This document shows, in pieces, positions 41,103 through 50,132 of a DNA stretch of 64,000 nt; position 1 is the stretch's first letter; the number at the start of each line of letters is the position of its first letter. Position numbers and translations under genes: made by a program. The DNA is from Ornithinimicrobium pratense (lineage in GTDB: Bacteria; Actinomycetota; Actinomycetes; Actinomycetales; Dermatophilaceae), in assembly GCF_008843165.1 (NCBI RefSeq), contig NZ_CP044427.1:1550001-1614000 (forward strand), given 5' to 3'. The notes below the pieces were generated by a model. It was not told the origin of the DNA, did no database searches, and saw only the letters and a list, made by a program, of their open reading frames with translations.

Positions 41103-42668
41103 ATGACTGCGACCACCGTCAAGACGACGCGGGCTGATCGCCTGCTCAACGGCATCGAGCGGGCCGGCAACAAGCTGCCGAACCCGTTCATGCTCTTCCT
41201 CTACCTCTTCCTCATCACCGCGCTGGGGTCGAGCATCCTGGCCTGGATGGACGTCAGCGTCCAGATCCCGGGAGCCGACGAGGCGACCGAGATGCGCGGC
41301 TTCTTCACCGGCGAGGGGCTGGCCTGGTTCACCGAGAACCTCGGCCCCAACTACCTCGGCTTCCCGCCGCTGGTCACCGTGCTGCCGATCATCCTGGCGG
41401 TGGGGGTGGCGGAGAAGTCCGGGCTGCTGGCCGCGTTGATCCGCAAGACCTTCGGCTCCTCCCCGCGCTGGGCGCTGCCGTACGCCGTGGGCGTCGTCGG
41501 TGTGCTCGGCTCGATCATGTCCGACGCCTCCTTCGTCGTCATCCCGCCCCTGGCCGCGCTGGTCTTTGCCGCGGCCGGTCGGCACCCCGTGGCCGGGCTG
41601 CTTGGCGGGTTCGCCGCCACCGGCGCCGGCTACTCGACCACGATGCTGGTGACCTCCCTTGACGCGCTGTTCGCCGGCATCACCACGGCCGTCACCGCGA
41701 CTTTGCCCAACCCCGGTGACCCGGTCCACCCGCTGTCGAACTACTTCTTCAACGTCGTCTCGGCCGCGGTGCTGATGTTCCTCGCGGGTCTGCTCATCGA
41801 CAAGGTGCTTGAGCCGCGCCTGATCCGCCAGGGCGTGCCTCGGGAGCAGATCTCCGAGGACGACGACGGCACCTTCGCGCCTGTGCCCGCTGCCGACCTG
41901 ACTCCGGTGGAGCGCCGGGGGTTGGTCCTGGCCGGGATCTCTGCGCTGGTCGTCGCCGCCGTCGTCCTGCTGGGGATCTTCTGGCCGGACTCGCCATGGC
42001 GCAACGAGGACGGCGCGTTCCTGCCGCGCTCACCGCTGCTGAGCTCTATCGTCTTCATCGTCTTCGCCATGTTCATCGTGCCGGGCCTGGTCTACGGCCG
42101 GGCCGTGGGCGTGCTGAAGAAGAGCGAGGATGTGCCGCGGATGATGGGCGATGCGATCAAGGACATGATGTCCTTCCTCGTCCTGGCCTTCGTGCTGGGC
42201 CAGTTCATCGCGCTCTTCAACTGGTCCGGGATCGGGTCCTGGATCGCCGTCGGGGGCGCCGAGGGGCTGCAGTCCATCGGGCTGACCGGGTATGGCGCGA
42301 TCTTCGGCTTCGTCGTGCTGGCCTCGCTGCTCAACCTGTTCATCATCTCGGGCTCGTCCCTGTGGACACTCATGGCGGCGGTCTTCGTGCCGATGTTCGC
42401 GCTGATCGGCTATGAGCCCGGTTTCATCCAGGGCGCCTTCCGCGTCGGCGACTCCGCCACGCAGATCCTCACCCCGCTCAACCCCTACATCATCGTGCTG
42501 CTCGCCATGCTGCGCCGCTACGAGCCGAACGCCGGCCTCGGGACCATCATCGCCCGGATGCTGCCGTTCTCCATCGTCTTCTGGCTGGCCTGGTTCTCCA
42601 TCCTGTCCGTGTTCTTCCTCCTCGACCTGCCCATGGGTCCGGGGAACGGCATCTTCCTGGAAGGGTGA
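41103..42668 (+). CDS. AbgT-family transporter
   Basis: 521 residues. Twelve or so membrane segments with AbgT landmarks: NKLPNPFMLFLYLFLIT, PLVTVLPIILAVGVAEKSGLL, SDASFVVIPPLAALVF and SGSSLWTLMAAVFVPMF. AbgT proteins import p-aminobenzoyl-glutamate; some family members export antifolates. The M20 amidohydrolase upstream favours import and hydrolysis of an amide-linked amino acid. The gene starts at ATG 41103 after GAGAGGCCTCCACC and ends 7 bases before the ATP-grasp gene. Confidence 0.9.
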   Translation: MTATTVKTTRADRLLNGIERAGNKLPNPFMLFLYLFLITALGSSILAWMDVSVQIPGADEATEMRGFFTGEGLAWFTENLGPNYLGFPPLVTVLPIILAVGVAEKSGLLAALIRKTFGSSPRWALPYAVGVVGVLGSIMSDASFVVIPPLAALVFAAAGRHPVAGLLGGFAATGAGYSTTMLVTSLDALFAGITTAVTATLPNPGDPVHPLSNYFFNVVSAAVLMFLAGLLIDKVLEPRLIRQGVPREQISEDDDGTFAPVPAADLTPVERRGLVLAGISALVVAAVVLLGIFWPDSPWRNEDGAFLPRSPLLSSIVFIVFAMFIVPGLVYGRAVGVLKKSEDVPRMMGDAIKDMMSFLVLAFVLGQFIALFNWSGIGSWIAVGGAEGLQSIGLTGYGAIFGFVVLASLLNLFIISGSSLWTLMAAVFVPMFALIGYEPGFIQGAFRVGDSATQILTPLNPYIIVLLAMLRRYEPNAGLGTIIARMLPFSIVFWLAWFSILSVFFLLDLPMGPGNGIFLEG

Positions 42669-42675
42669 TTCCGCC

Positions 42676-43641
42676 ATGACCACCACACCCACGATCTACG
42701 CCCTGCACGAGAACCCTGAGTGGTTCCCGCCCTTCGCCCAAGCCTTCGAGGCCGAAGGCGTGCACGTCGAGGAGTGGCTGCTCACCGACGGCGTGCTCGA
42801 CCTCGACGCCGCCCCGCCGGAAGGGGTCTTCTGGTCGCGGATCAGCGCCTCGGCCCACACCCGTGACCACCACCTTTCCAAGGACTACACCCGTGCGGTC
42901 CTGTCCTGGCTCGAGGCCCACGGGCGCCGTACGGTCAACGGCCGGCGGGTGCTGGAGCTGGAGATGAGCAAGGTCGACCAGCTCACCCGGTTGCGGGCCG
43001 CGGGGATCGAGACCCCGCGCACCCTGGCCGCGATCGGGCGGCAGAACGTCGTCGAGGCGGCGCGCGCCATACCCGCCCCGTTCGTCACCAAGCACAACCA
43101 GGGCGGCAAGGGCCTGGGCGTGCGGCGCTTCGAGGACCACGCCGAGCTGGCCGAGTATGTGGCTTCCGAGGAGTTCGAGGAGCCCCAGGACGGCATCACG
43201 CTGATCCAGGAGTTCGTCGTGGCTGCGACCCCGAGGATCACCCGCGTCGAGATCGTCGGTGGCGAGTTCCTCTACGCGATCGACGCCGACACCGCCCGTG
43301 GCGGCTTCCAGCTGTGCCCGGCCGATGCCTGCGCGATCGACCCGCAGACCGGCCAGCCGATCATGCCGCCGGGCGCGACCCTGGCGCCGGAGATCGGGCA
43401 GCAGCTGTTCTCCCTGCGCGAGGGTTTCGACGACCCGATCATCGAGAAGTACCTCGCGTTCGCACAGGCCAACGGCATCGAGGTGTGCGGCATCGAGTTC
43501 ATCGAGTCGCAGGACGGTCGGCTGCTCACCTACGACGTCAACACCAACACCAACTACAACGCCGCCGTCGAGGAGGTCGCCCCGCGCTCCGCCCCGCGCG
43601 CGCTGGCCCGGTATCTGCGCTCGATCGCCGAGGCGTTGTAG
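42676..43641 (+). CDS. ATP-grasp ligase (RimK-like)
   Basis: 321 residues with an ATP-grasp fold of the RimK/alpha-L-glutamate-ligase type: VFWSRISASAHTRDH, the pre-grasp SKVDQLTRLRAAGIETPRT, the ATP-binding FVTKHNQGGKGLGVRRF, and the metal-site end DVNTNTNYN. Such enzymes join a carboxylate to an amine with ATP, often adding glutamate or another amino acid. Finding a ligase behind an amidohydrolase and its importer is unexpected; it may re-ligate the released acid or amine to a cellular partner. The ATA codon at 43069 lies in a copy of the CATACC motif. Confidence 0.85.
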   Translation: MTTTPTIYALHENPEWFPPFAQAFEAEGVHVEEWLLTDGVLDLDAAPPEGVFWSRISASAHTRDHHLSKDYTRAVLSWLEAHGRRTVNGRRVLELEMSKVDQLTRLRAAGIETPRTLAAIGRQNVVEAARAIPAPFVTKHNQGGKGLGVRRFEDHAELAEYVASEEFEEPQDGITLIQEFVVAATPRITRVEIVGGEFLYAIDADTARGGFQLCPADACAIDPQTGQPIMPPGATLAPEIGQQLFSLREGFDDPIIEKYLAFAQANGIEVCGIEFIESQDGRLLTYDVNTNTNYNAAVEEVAPRSAPRALARYLRSIAEAL

Positions 43642-43690
43642 TCGACGGGCAGCAGCCCGATCGCACACGACACCGGGCGCTGGTCGGTCC

Positions 43691-44758
43691 TCAGCTGCTG
43701 CGGCGCCCCACCACCTCGCCGTCCTCGATCTCGCCGGTCAGCACGAACCCGGCGTTGACGTAGAACGGCTCCGGACCGCCCGGGCCCTGCACCCAGCTCG
43801 CCCTGACCGCCGAGTGCCCGGCGGCCCGGAGGTCCTCGACCAACACATCGAGGGCCCGGGCCCCGATCCCGCGGCCCTGGTGTTGCCGATCGATCAGGAA
43901 ACGCCAGAGGTAGGGCTCCGGGGCGGCCTCGTTGACGGCGTCGGCATACATCAGGAAGCCGGCGGGCTCACCGTCGCACTCGATGCCGCGGAGCACCGGG
44001 ACCACCGGGTACCCCTGCTCGGGCTCGGGGAAGAGCGCGTCGGCGTAGGACTGCTCGACGGTGGCGACGAACCGCTCCTGCGAGCGGTGGGTGCGCAGTC
44101 TCCGGTAGTCCCGGAAGTTCTCGTGCGTGAGCTCGACGAGGCGCACCTGCCCGGGTGCGCCGCGCGGCCGGGCGCGCCAGTCACGACGACCATCGGCGGT
44201 CATCGAGTAGTGCACGTTGTCGTCCCAGGCGCCCCGCCACCAGAAGGACTTCTCGGCGAAGTGCTCGAAGGTCATGCCCAGCCGCTCCAGGAGGCGCGCG
44301 GAGGCGTGGTTCTGTGGGGACAGCTCGCCCACGAGCCGGTGCACGCCGACCCTGTCGACGAGGTCGTCGACGACGGCGCTGACCGCCTCCACGCCATATC
44401 CCTTGCCCTGATGCCCCTTGGCCAGGGTGAAGCCGATCTCGGCGACGCCGTTGTGCTCGTCAAGCCCGACGAAGATGTCGCCGATCAGCTGCCCTCCCAG
44501 GTCGATGGCCAGTTGGGTGCCCTTGCCCGGGGTGACGTCCTGGCGACCGGCATGCGCCGCGACGAGCTTCTCCACCCGCTCCCGCGGGTAGGGCAGGTCC
44601 CAGTCCTGCAGCGCGTTCACCACGGGGTCGTTGCGGTAGTCGGTCAGGGTGTCGATGTCGTCCTCCCGCAGCATGCGCACGAGCAGGCGGGCAGTCTGCA
44701 GGGGATAGGCGGTCTGGGTCACCGCCTCATCCTCGGCCGCGGTCACCCGCGGCTGCAA
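43691..44758 (-). CDS. Tandem GNAT acetyltransferase (two domains)
   Basis: 355 residues. Residues about 20-190 form a RimJ/RimL-type acetyltransferase (LQTARLLVRMLREDDID, FTLAKGHQGKGYGVEAV, NHASARLLERLGM). After about residue 210 comes a second GNAT domain (VRLVELTHENFRDYRRLRTH, LIDRQHQGRGIGARALDVL, FYVNAGFVLTGE) of the spermidine/diamine type. Both acetyl-CoA loops (Q-G-K-G-Y-G and Q-G-R-G-I-G) look intact. The substrates are unknown. Confidence 0.85.
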   Translation of the reverse strand: MQPRVTAAEDEAVTQTAYPLQTARLLVRMLREDDIDTLTDYRNDPVVNALQDWDLPYPRERVEKLVAAHAGRQDVTPGKGTQLAIDLGGQLIGDIFVGLDEHNGVAEIGFTLAKGHQGKGYGVEAVSAVVDDLVDRVGVHRLVGELSPQNHASARLLERLGMTFEHFAEKSFWWRGAWDDNVHYSMTADGRRDWRARPRGAPGQVRLVELTHENFRDYRRLRTHRSQERFVATVEQSYADALFPEPEQGYPVVPVLRGIECDGEPAGFLMYADAVNEAAPEPYLWRFLIDRQHQGRGIGARALDVLVEDLRAAGHSAVRASWVQGPGGPEPFYVNAGFVLTGEIEDGEVVGRRSS

Positions 44759-44820
44759 CGGGGTTTGTGCGCGGCGGTGCCGGAGGTGCGGCGCTACTGC
44801 CGAGGGAGCAGGCTGGTCCC

Positions 44821-45171
44821 ATGGCTACCTATGCAGTCAACCAGGCGGGAGTCGCGCGGTGCCGTGAGCTGATCGCGGCGCGGCAGTATGTCCTGGACAG
44901 CGAGTGGAACGAGGTGCAGCCGGACGCGGCGGCGCAGAACGCCTACCTGGAGCGGCACTCCTGGGACGACTACGTCGCCTGGCACCTGGGCCTGACCGAG
45001 GGCGCGACCGACGAGACGAAGGCGCGCTATGCCTTCGGGTACGGCGACTTCCGACGCGTGCACCGGTCCGCGCTCATCGCCTGCGTCTTCCGCGCCGCGC
45101 AGTGGCGGCACAAGGACGTCGAGCTCGCCGCGCACGAACTGCTGCAGGAGCTGGACCGGACCACCCGCTGA
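44821..45171 (+). CDS. Conserved hypothetical protein (116 aa)
   Basis: 116 residues opening MATYAVNQAGVARCRELIAA and ending AAHELLQELDRTTR, with many Trp, His and Asp residues (HSWDDYVAWHLGL). It resembles a short protein frequently annotated as hypothetical in actinobacteria; no function known to me. It is divergent from the acetyltransferase gene by 62 bases. No membrane segment or signal peptide. Confidence 0.65.
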   Translation: MATYAVNQAGVARCRELIAARQYVLDSEWNEVQPDAAAQNAYLERHSWDDYVAWHLGLTEGATDETKARYAFGYGDFRRVHRSALIACVFRAAQWRHKDVELAAHELLQELDRTTR

Positions 45172-45286
45172 GCTGAGCGACAGACGGCGCCCTGGCTGAC
45201 CAGCTTGGATCTCCGACCGGGCGGCATCACCCCTGCACGGGCCCACCCCCCTGCGCTGAGGCAGGGCGACCCGTCAGAATGCCCCC

Positions 45287-45982
45287 ATGACGAACCGTGC
45301 TACTGAGAACCTGGCCCTGCTCGACGTCGAGACCCAGCGGCTGCTGGCGACCTGTGCCGATCTCCAGGACGCCGCCCGCCCGAGCCTGTGCGAGGGGTGG
45401 GACGTCGCGCACGTCCTGACGCACCTCGCCCGCAATGCGGATGGGCTGATCAACATGGTGCTGTGGGCGGTGGACGGCCAGGAGCGAGCCGTCTACGCCT
45501 CGGACGAGCGCCGGGCCGCTGACATCGTGGAGGGCGCCCGACGTCCACTGCCGGAGATCGTGGCCGACGTCGAGACCACGGCAGCGCGCTTCCGGGAGCA
45601 GGCGCAGCAGTTGACCGGCCCTGCCGGCGAGGCGCTGGTGCGGACCCGCACCGGCAACACGGTCGCCGGTCACCAGGTCATCGCCATGCGCATCCTCGAG
45701 GTGGTCTTCCACCACGTGGACCTGGACGCGGGCTACACCTTCGACGACGCGGACCCGGAGTGGGTCGCCCGCACGCTGCGCCGCGGGGTCCGACAGTGGG
45801 AGGCCGCGGCCGGCACACCCTCGCTCACCCTGAGGCCGGAGGGTATGGCGCCACTGGATCTGGCCGGCGGAGGCACCGAGGTCGAGGGCACGGCCGGGCA
45901 GCTGCTGCTCTGGCTCGCCCGGGGCCGTACGGAGGGACTCTCGGCGACGGTGGACCTTCCGCAGCCGCCGCCCTGGGCGTAG
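45287..45982 (+). CDS. Mycothiol-dependent maleylpyruvate isomerase family protein
   Basis: 231 residues. The DinB-like four-helix part has the family's metal site phrases CEGWDVAHVLTHLARNADGL and ILEVVFHHVDLDAG, and the C-terminal MDMPI domain follows. Members use mycothiol, the actinobacterial thiol, in isomerase or transferase reactions. The true maleylpyruvate isomerase would lie with gentisate genes, which are absent, so a general thiol-transferase role is likelier. ATG 45287 has no strong ribosome-binding site. Confidence 0.82.
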   Translation: MTNRATENLALLDVETQRLLATCADLQDAARPSLCEGWDVAHVLTHLARNADGLINMVLWAVDGQERAVYASDERRAADIVEGARRPLPEIVADVETTAARFREQAQQLTGPAGEALVRTRTGNTVAGHQVIAMRILEVVFHHVDLDAGYTFDDADPEWVARTLRRGVRQWEAAAGTPSLTLRPEGMAPLDLAGGGTEVEGTAGQLLLWLARGRTEGLSATVDLPQPPPWA

Positions 45983-46293
45983 TGGGGGCCTCGGGACGAG
46001 CCGCCGCCGGCGTGTGGGCAGCCTGTCCCTGGTGGTCGTGGGCGCGAGCAGCGCGGTCCTGGTCGGCTACCCCACTGCCGACGTGATCCTGTCGGCCAGG
46101 TCGGGGCGCTCCTACGGCGTCGTGCCCCATGGGCGCGCCTCGCCTCGTTTCACCATTCCGGGTGTCAACGACATACCGTGGGAGCTAGCACCCGGACCAG
46201 CCGGCGCAGGTCGCAGCCACCAGCGCGCCCGCCGTGGCCCGTCCGGGCACCACATACGACAACCTGTTTGACCGGTTCTACCTGAGGAGTTAC
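45983..46293. other. Gene-free interval upstream of RNase J
   Basis: 311 bases with no supported gene. An open frame at 46014-46271 has no recognisable product and no start signal. One CATACC motif copy lies at about 46169. GAGGAG at about 46284-46289 is the ribosome-binding site of the next gene. The rnj promoter should lie here but no consensus pair stands out. Confidence 0.4.
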
Positions 46294-47973
46294 ATGAGTC
46301 ATCCCGAGCTGAAGGCGCCGCCTTCGCTGCCCCGCAACGGTCTGAGGGTCGTCGCCCTCGGCGGCCTGGGGGAGGTCGGCCGCAACATGGCGGTGCTGGA
46401 GCACCGCGGCAAACTGCTCATCATCGACTGCGGGGTGCTCTTCCCCGAGGAGCACCAGCCCGGCGTGGACGTCATCCTGCCCGACTTCACCTTCCTGCAG
46501 GGGCGCTGGCAGGACGTGGTCGGGGTTGTCCTGACGCACGGGCACGAGGATCACATCGGGGCGGTGCCGTACCTGCTCAAGGAGCGCGGCGATATCCCCG
46601 TCATCGGGAGCCGGCTGACCTTGGCGTTCATCGAGGCCAAGCTCAAGGAGCACCGGATCAAGCCCAAGACGCAGCAGGTCAAGGAGGGCGACCGACTGCC
46701 GCTGGGCCCCTTCGACTGTGAGTTCATCGCGGTCAACCACTCGATCCCCGATGGCCTGGCCGTCTTCGTGCGCACCTCGGCCGGGACGGTGCTGCATACC
46801 GGTGACTTCAAGATGGACCAGTTCCCGCTCGATGACCGGATCACCGACCTGCGCGCCTTCGCCCGGCTGGGGGAGGAGGGGGTCGACCTGTTCATGACCG
46901 ACTCCACCAACGCCGAGGTTCCCGGCTTCACGATCGCGGAGAAGGACCTAGGGCCGGCGATCGACACCGTCTTCCGCACCGCGCCGGGGCGGGTCGTCGT
47001 CTCCAGCTTCGCCAGCCACGTGCATCGCATCCAGCAGGTGTTGGACGCCGCCGTCGCACACAAGCGCAAGGTGGCCTTCGTTGGGCGGTCCATGGTGCGC
47101 AACATGGGGATCGCGCAGGAGCTCGGTTACCTCAAGGTGCCCAAGGGGCTCATCGTCGAGGCGCGGGAGCTGGACAAGCTGCCTGCGCACCAGATCACCC
47201 TGGTCTGCACCGGGTCCCAGGGTGAGCCGATGGCGGCGCTGTCCCGGATGGCCAACCGCGACCACCAGATCACCGTCGGCGAGGGCGACACCGTCCTGCT
47301 GGCCAGCTCGCTGATCCCCGGCAACGAGAACGCCGTCTCCCGGATCATCAACGGCCTGACCCGCTGGGGGGCCAAGGTCGTGCACCAGGGCAACGCCAAG
47401 GTGCACGTCTCCGGGCACGCCAGCGCGGGTGAGCTGGTCTACTGCTACAACATCGTCCAGCCGCGCAACGTCATGCCGGTGCACGGCGAGTGGCGCCACC
47501 TGCGGGCCAACGCCGACCTCGCGATCGCCACCGGCATCGACCCCGAGCGGGTCGTCGTCGTGGACGACGGCGTCGTGGTCGACCTCGTCGACGGCCAGGT
47601 CAAGGTGACCGGCAAGGTGCGGGCCGGCTACGTCTACGTCTCCGCCGGCACCGTCGGCGACGTCACCGAGGAGTCGCTGCGCGACCGAGTGACCCTCAGC
47701 CAGGAGGGCACCGTCACCGTGGTGGCCTTGGTCGACGCTGACACCGGCAAGCTCACCGAGCCGCCGGACTTCCTGGCTCGCGGCCTGGGCACCGACGAGA
47801 CGCTCTTCGACGGCGCCATCCCGGCGATCGAGAGCGCCCTGGCCGAAGCGGCCGCGCAGGGGATCAACGACCCCCAGGAGCTGGAGAAGCGGATCGGTCG
47901 GGCCGTGACCCGCTGGGCCGGCCGCAAGCACCGGCGTAACCCTCTGGTCGTGCCGGTCGTGATTGAGGCCTGA
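46294..47973 (+). CDS. rnj: Ribonuclease J
   Basis: 559 residues with the metallo-beta-lactamase/beta-CASP layout: ALGGLGEVGRNM, the zinc motif LTHGHEDHIGAVPYL, HTGDFKMDQ, MTDSTNAEVPGF, VSGHASAGELV and PVHGEWRHL. The enzyme degrades and matures RNA, with 5'-exonuclease and endonuclease activity. ATG 46294 is preceded by GAGGAG. In many actinobacteria rnj follows dapA; here the upstream neighbour is the MDMPI-like gene and no dapA is seen. Confidence 0.95.
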   Translation: MSHPELKAPPSLPRNGLRVVALGGLGEVGRNMAVLEHRGKLLIIDCGVLFPEEHQPGVDVILPDFTFLQGRWQDVVGVVLTHGHEDHIGAVPYLLKERGDIPVIGSRLTLAFIEAKLKEHRIKPKTQQVKEGDRLPLGPFDCEFIAVNHSIPDGLAVFVRTSAGTVLHTGDFKMDQFPLDDRITDLRAFARLGEEGVDLFMTDSTNAEVPGFTIAEKDLGPAIDTVFRTAPGRVVVSSFASHVHRIQQVLDAAVAHKRKVAFVGRSMVRNMGIAQELGYLKVPKGLIVEARELDKLPAHQITLVCTGSQGEPMAALSRMANRDHQITVGEGDTVLLASSLIPGNENAVSRIINGLTRWGAKVVHQGNAKVHVSGHASAGELVYCYNIVQPRNVMPVHGEWRHLRANADLAIATGIDPERVVVVDDGVVVDLVDGQVKVTGKVRAGYVYVSAGTVGDVTEESLRDRVTLSQEGTVTVVALVDADTGKLTEPPDFLARGLGTDETLFDGAIPAIESALAEAAAQGINDPQELEKRIGRAVTRWAGRKHRRNPLVVPVVIEA

Positions 47974-48085
47974 GGGTATGCCGCTGCTGGCGCCGGCGGT
48001 CCACCCGACGACGACGAAGCGCTTGCTGGTCGTCGACGGATGCCGCCGGCGTCGGCAGGACCCGCCGCTGCGCATGCCCGAAAGG

Positions 48086-48505
48086 TCAGCCCGAGCGCAT
48101 CGTCTTCTTGCTGGCGCGCTTCTGGCTGAGCCACCCGCCGCCGTAGAGCGCCCACAGCACCAGCAGCGGCTGGAAGAACAGCCGCACCAGGCGTTTGCGG
48201 TCGGTGTCGAGACCGAACGCATCGGTCCCCTCGACGTACTGCGCGATGTTGCCGGGGAAGATGGCGACGAAGAACGCCGCGAGCAGGCCGCCGACCAGCC
48301 GCTTGCGACGGGGCAGGGCGATGAACGAGGCGCCCAGGGCGATCTCGACGACGCCCGAGCCCACGACGGTCAGGTCCTCCTCAAGCGGGAACCAGTCCGG
48401 CACCTGAGCCGAGAACTCCTGGCGCTGGGTGGTGAGGTGAGCGATCCCGGCGCCGACCATGGGGGCCCCGAGGGTGATGCGGGCGACGGTGCGCAGCCAG
48501 GACAT
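48086..48505 (-). CDS. DoxX-like membrane protein
   Basis: 139 residues, four membrane segments, with the DoxX-like pattern LGAPMVGAGIAHLTTQRQEF and VVEIALGASFIALPRRKRLVG. DoxX-type proteins are small inner-membrane proteins of poorly known function, some linked to redox stress. The start ATG has TGTCC upstream and no obvious ribosome-binding site. The C-terminus is basic (QKRASKKTMRSG). Confidence 0.75.
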   Translation of the reverse strand: MSWLRTVARITLGAPMVGAGIAHLTTQRQEFSAQVPDWFPLEEDLTVVGSGVVEIALGASFIALPRRKRLVGGLLAAFFVAIFPGNIAQYVEGTDAFGLDTDRKRLVRLFFQPLLVLWALYGGGWLSQKRASKKTMRSG

Positions 48506-48590
48506 GGTCGGAGTCTAGGCGCCTGGTGCTCGGGCCGCCGCCCGGTCGGTCCGACGGGCGGGCCGCCCGGTCGCTGGTTAGCGTGACGGG

Positions 48591-48827
48591 ATGAGCGAGC
48601 AGCAGAACACCCCAGGGTCCGAGGAAGCCGACGCCCGACAGGAGGCCGCCGAGTACGTGGTGGACCGGGTCGAGAGCTGGGACGAGGGCGCGCAGCCCGA
48701 GACCGTGCGCGAAGACCTGCGGGAGGGGATGGCCGAGGCGCAGGTCGACGTGGACGAGGGTGACCTGGAGCGGATGGCGAAGGACATCCACGACAAGGGA
48801 AGCACCGACACCCCGGAGGTGGGGTGA
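48591..48827 (+). CDS. Small acidic hypothetical protein (78 aa)
   Basis: 78 residues, strongly acidic (about one quarter Asp/Glu), without cysteine or membrane segments. Probably soluble and partly disordered. The stop shares four bases with the GTG of the phosphodiesterase gene, so it is likely translated and coupled to it. I recognise no family. Its position suggests a partner or regulator of the phosphodiesterase, but nothing in the sequence proves that. Confidence 0.6.
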   Translation: MSEQQNTPGSEEADARQEAAEYVVDRVESWDEGAQPETVREDLREGMAEAQVDVDEGDLERMAKDIHDKGSTDTPEVG

Positions 48828-49324
48828 CCCGGGAGCTGCGCGTGCTCCTGGTGGCGGACACGCACGTCCCGAAGCGGGCGAAGGACCTGCCGACACGGGT
48901 CTGGGACGAGGTGGCGGCGGCCGACGTCGTCGTGCACGCCGGCGACTGGGTCGCTCCCGGCCTGCTGGACGAGTTCGAGGCACACTCGGCCCGCCTCGTG
49001 GCGGTCTGGGGCAACAACGACGGGCCCGAACTGCGTCGCCGCCTGCCCGAGGTGGCTCGGGTCGAGCTGGCGGGTATGCGGTGGGGCGTGGTCCACGAGA
49101 CCGGAGCCAAGACGAGGCGCGAGGAACGGATGCGTGCGGCCTACCCGGACGTGGACGTTCTGGTCTTTGGGCACAGTCACATCCCGTGGGACACGGAGCA
49201 CGAGGGCCTGCGGCTGCTGAACCCCGGCTCACCGACCGACCGTCGTGCTCAGCCGCACTGCACCTTCATGACCTGCACGGTCGCTGACGGGGCCCTGCAC
49301 GACCTCGTCCTGCACCGCCTGTAG
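48824..49324 (+). CDS. YfcE/MJ0936-type metallophosphoesterase
   Basis: 166 residues with the calcineurin-like metal motifs in order: LLVADTHVPKRAK (D-x-H), VVHAGDWV (G-D), VWGNNDGPELRR (G-N-x-D/E type), VHE, FGHSHIPW (G-H-T/S-H), and the LNPGSPTDRR ending of the YfcE family. It hydrolyses phosphodiesters, with an unknown natural substrate. GTG 48824 overlaps the upstream stop. Confidence 0.85.
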   Translation: MTRELRVLLVADTHVPKRAKDLPTRVWDEVAAADVVVHAGDWVAPGLLDEFEAHSARLVAVWGNNDGPELRRRLPEVARVELAGMRWGVVHETGAKTRREERMRAAYPDVDVLVFGHSHIPWDTEHEGLRLLNPGSPTDRRAQPHCTFMTCTVADGALHDLVLHRL

Positions 49325-49413
49325 TCATACTGCCCCGGCCCGGCTGGGCTGGGGTGCTCGCAAGGCTGTTAACGTGCGGCTGCACATCACAGAGCGTCAG
49401 CAAGGGAGCCGTT

Positions 49414-50034
49414 GTGACGGACGAGCGCACGCCATACGTCGATAAGAAGGTCCCGAAACGGCTGGTGCTGCTCGCCCGTCAGTCACTACGCACCATCCTG
49501 GGGCCGGGCGAGGAAGTGCACGGGATGTTCTCGGTCACCCGGTTCCGGCGAAGCGTCTCCATGCTCGTGGTGACGGACCGCCGCCTGCTCACCCTGGGGG
49601 ACGAGCACGTGGGAGCGCCCTTGGTCGATGAGGTGATGCGGGCGGAGGTGCGCGAGGTCACCATCGAGCGGGAGAAAGTCTGGACTACCGGTCTGGTCAC
49701 GGCGCACACGGTCCACGGCGAGGAGGTGAACCTCGGCACGCTCACCTACACCGGTTCGACCTTCCTTCGCCTTGACGAGGTGCTGGCGCGCCCGACAGGC
49801 GGATGGTTGCCGACGATCCCTACGCCCGGTCCCGGGGCGCGGCCAGGCGTGGAGGACGTCGACGACGTGCCGGTGGGGCCGGGCCAGGGTCACTCCTCGC
49901 ACCATCCGCTGATCGCCCATCTGACCTCGCTGGCCGACCTCTACGACCGCGGGGCACTGACCGAGGCTGAGTTCGCCGCGGCGAAGCGCCGGTTGCTCAC
50001 CGAGACTCAACCTCAGGTTGAGCCCGAGGCCTGA
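49414..50034 (+). CDS. PH-like and SHOCT-domain protein
   Basis: 206 residues from GTG 49414, chosen for AAGGGAG eight bases upstream and because the frame before it is non-coding in character. Residues about 30-125 look like a bacterial PH-like domain (SVSMLVVTDRRLLTLGD, REVTIEREKVW). After a Gly/Pro/His-rich linker, the C-terminus is a SHOCT motif (LADLYDRGALTEAEFAAAKRRLL), a short helix pair that mediates oligomerisation. Function unknown. Confidence 0.72.
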   Translation: MTDERTPYVDKKVPKRLVLLARQSLRTILGPGEEVHGMFSVTRFRRSVSMLVVTDRRLLTLGDEHVGAPLVDEVMRAEVREVTIEREKVWTTGLVTAHTVHGEEVNLGTLTYTGSTFLRLDEVLARPTGGWLPTIPTPGPGARPGVEDVDDVPVGPGQGHSSHHPLIAHLTSLADLYDRGALTEAEFAAAKRRLLTETQPQVEPEA

Positions 50035-50132
50035 GCCGCCCGACCACCAGCGCCCGGGTCGTCCTGACCCAGCGCCAGGGCAGGGAAGGGGGGCACGGAT
50101 GGCCTCGGGGCGCGGCGCACTGGAACGGGCCC

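Noticed and set aside
46014..46271. 85-codon frame upstream of RNase J
   Set aside because: No recognisable product, no ribosome-binding site, and composition typical of chance frames in high-GC DNA.
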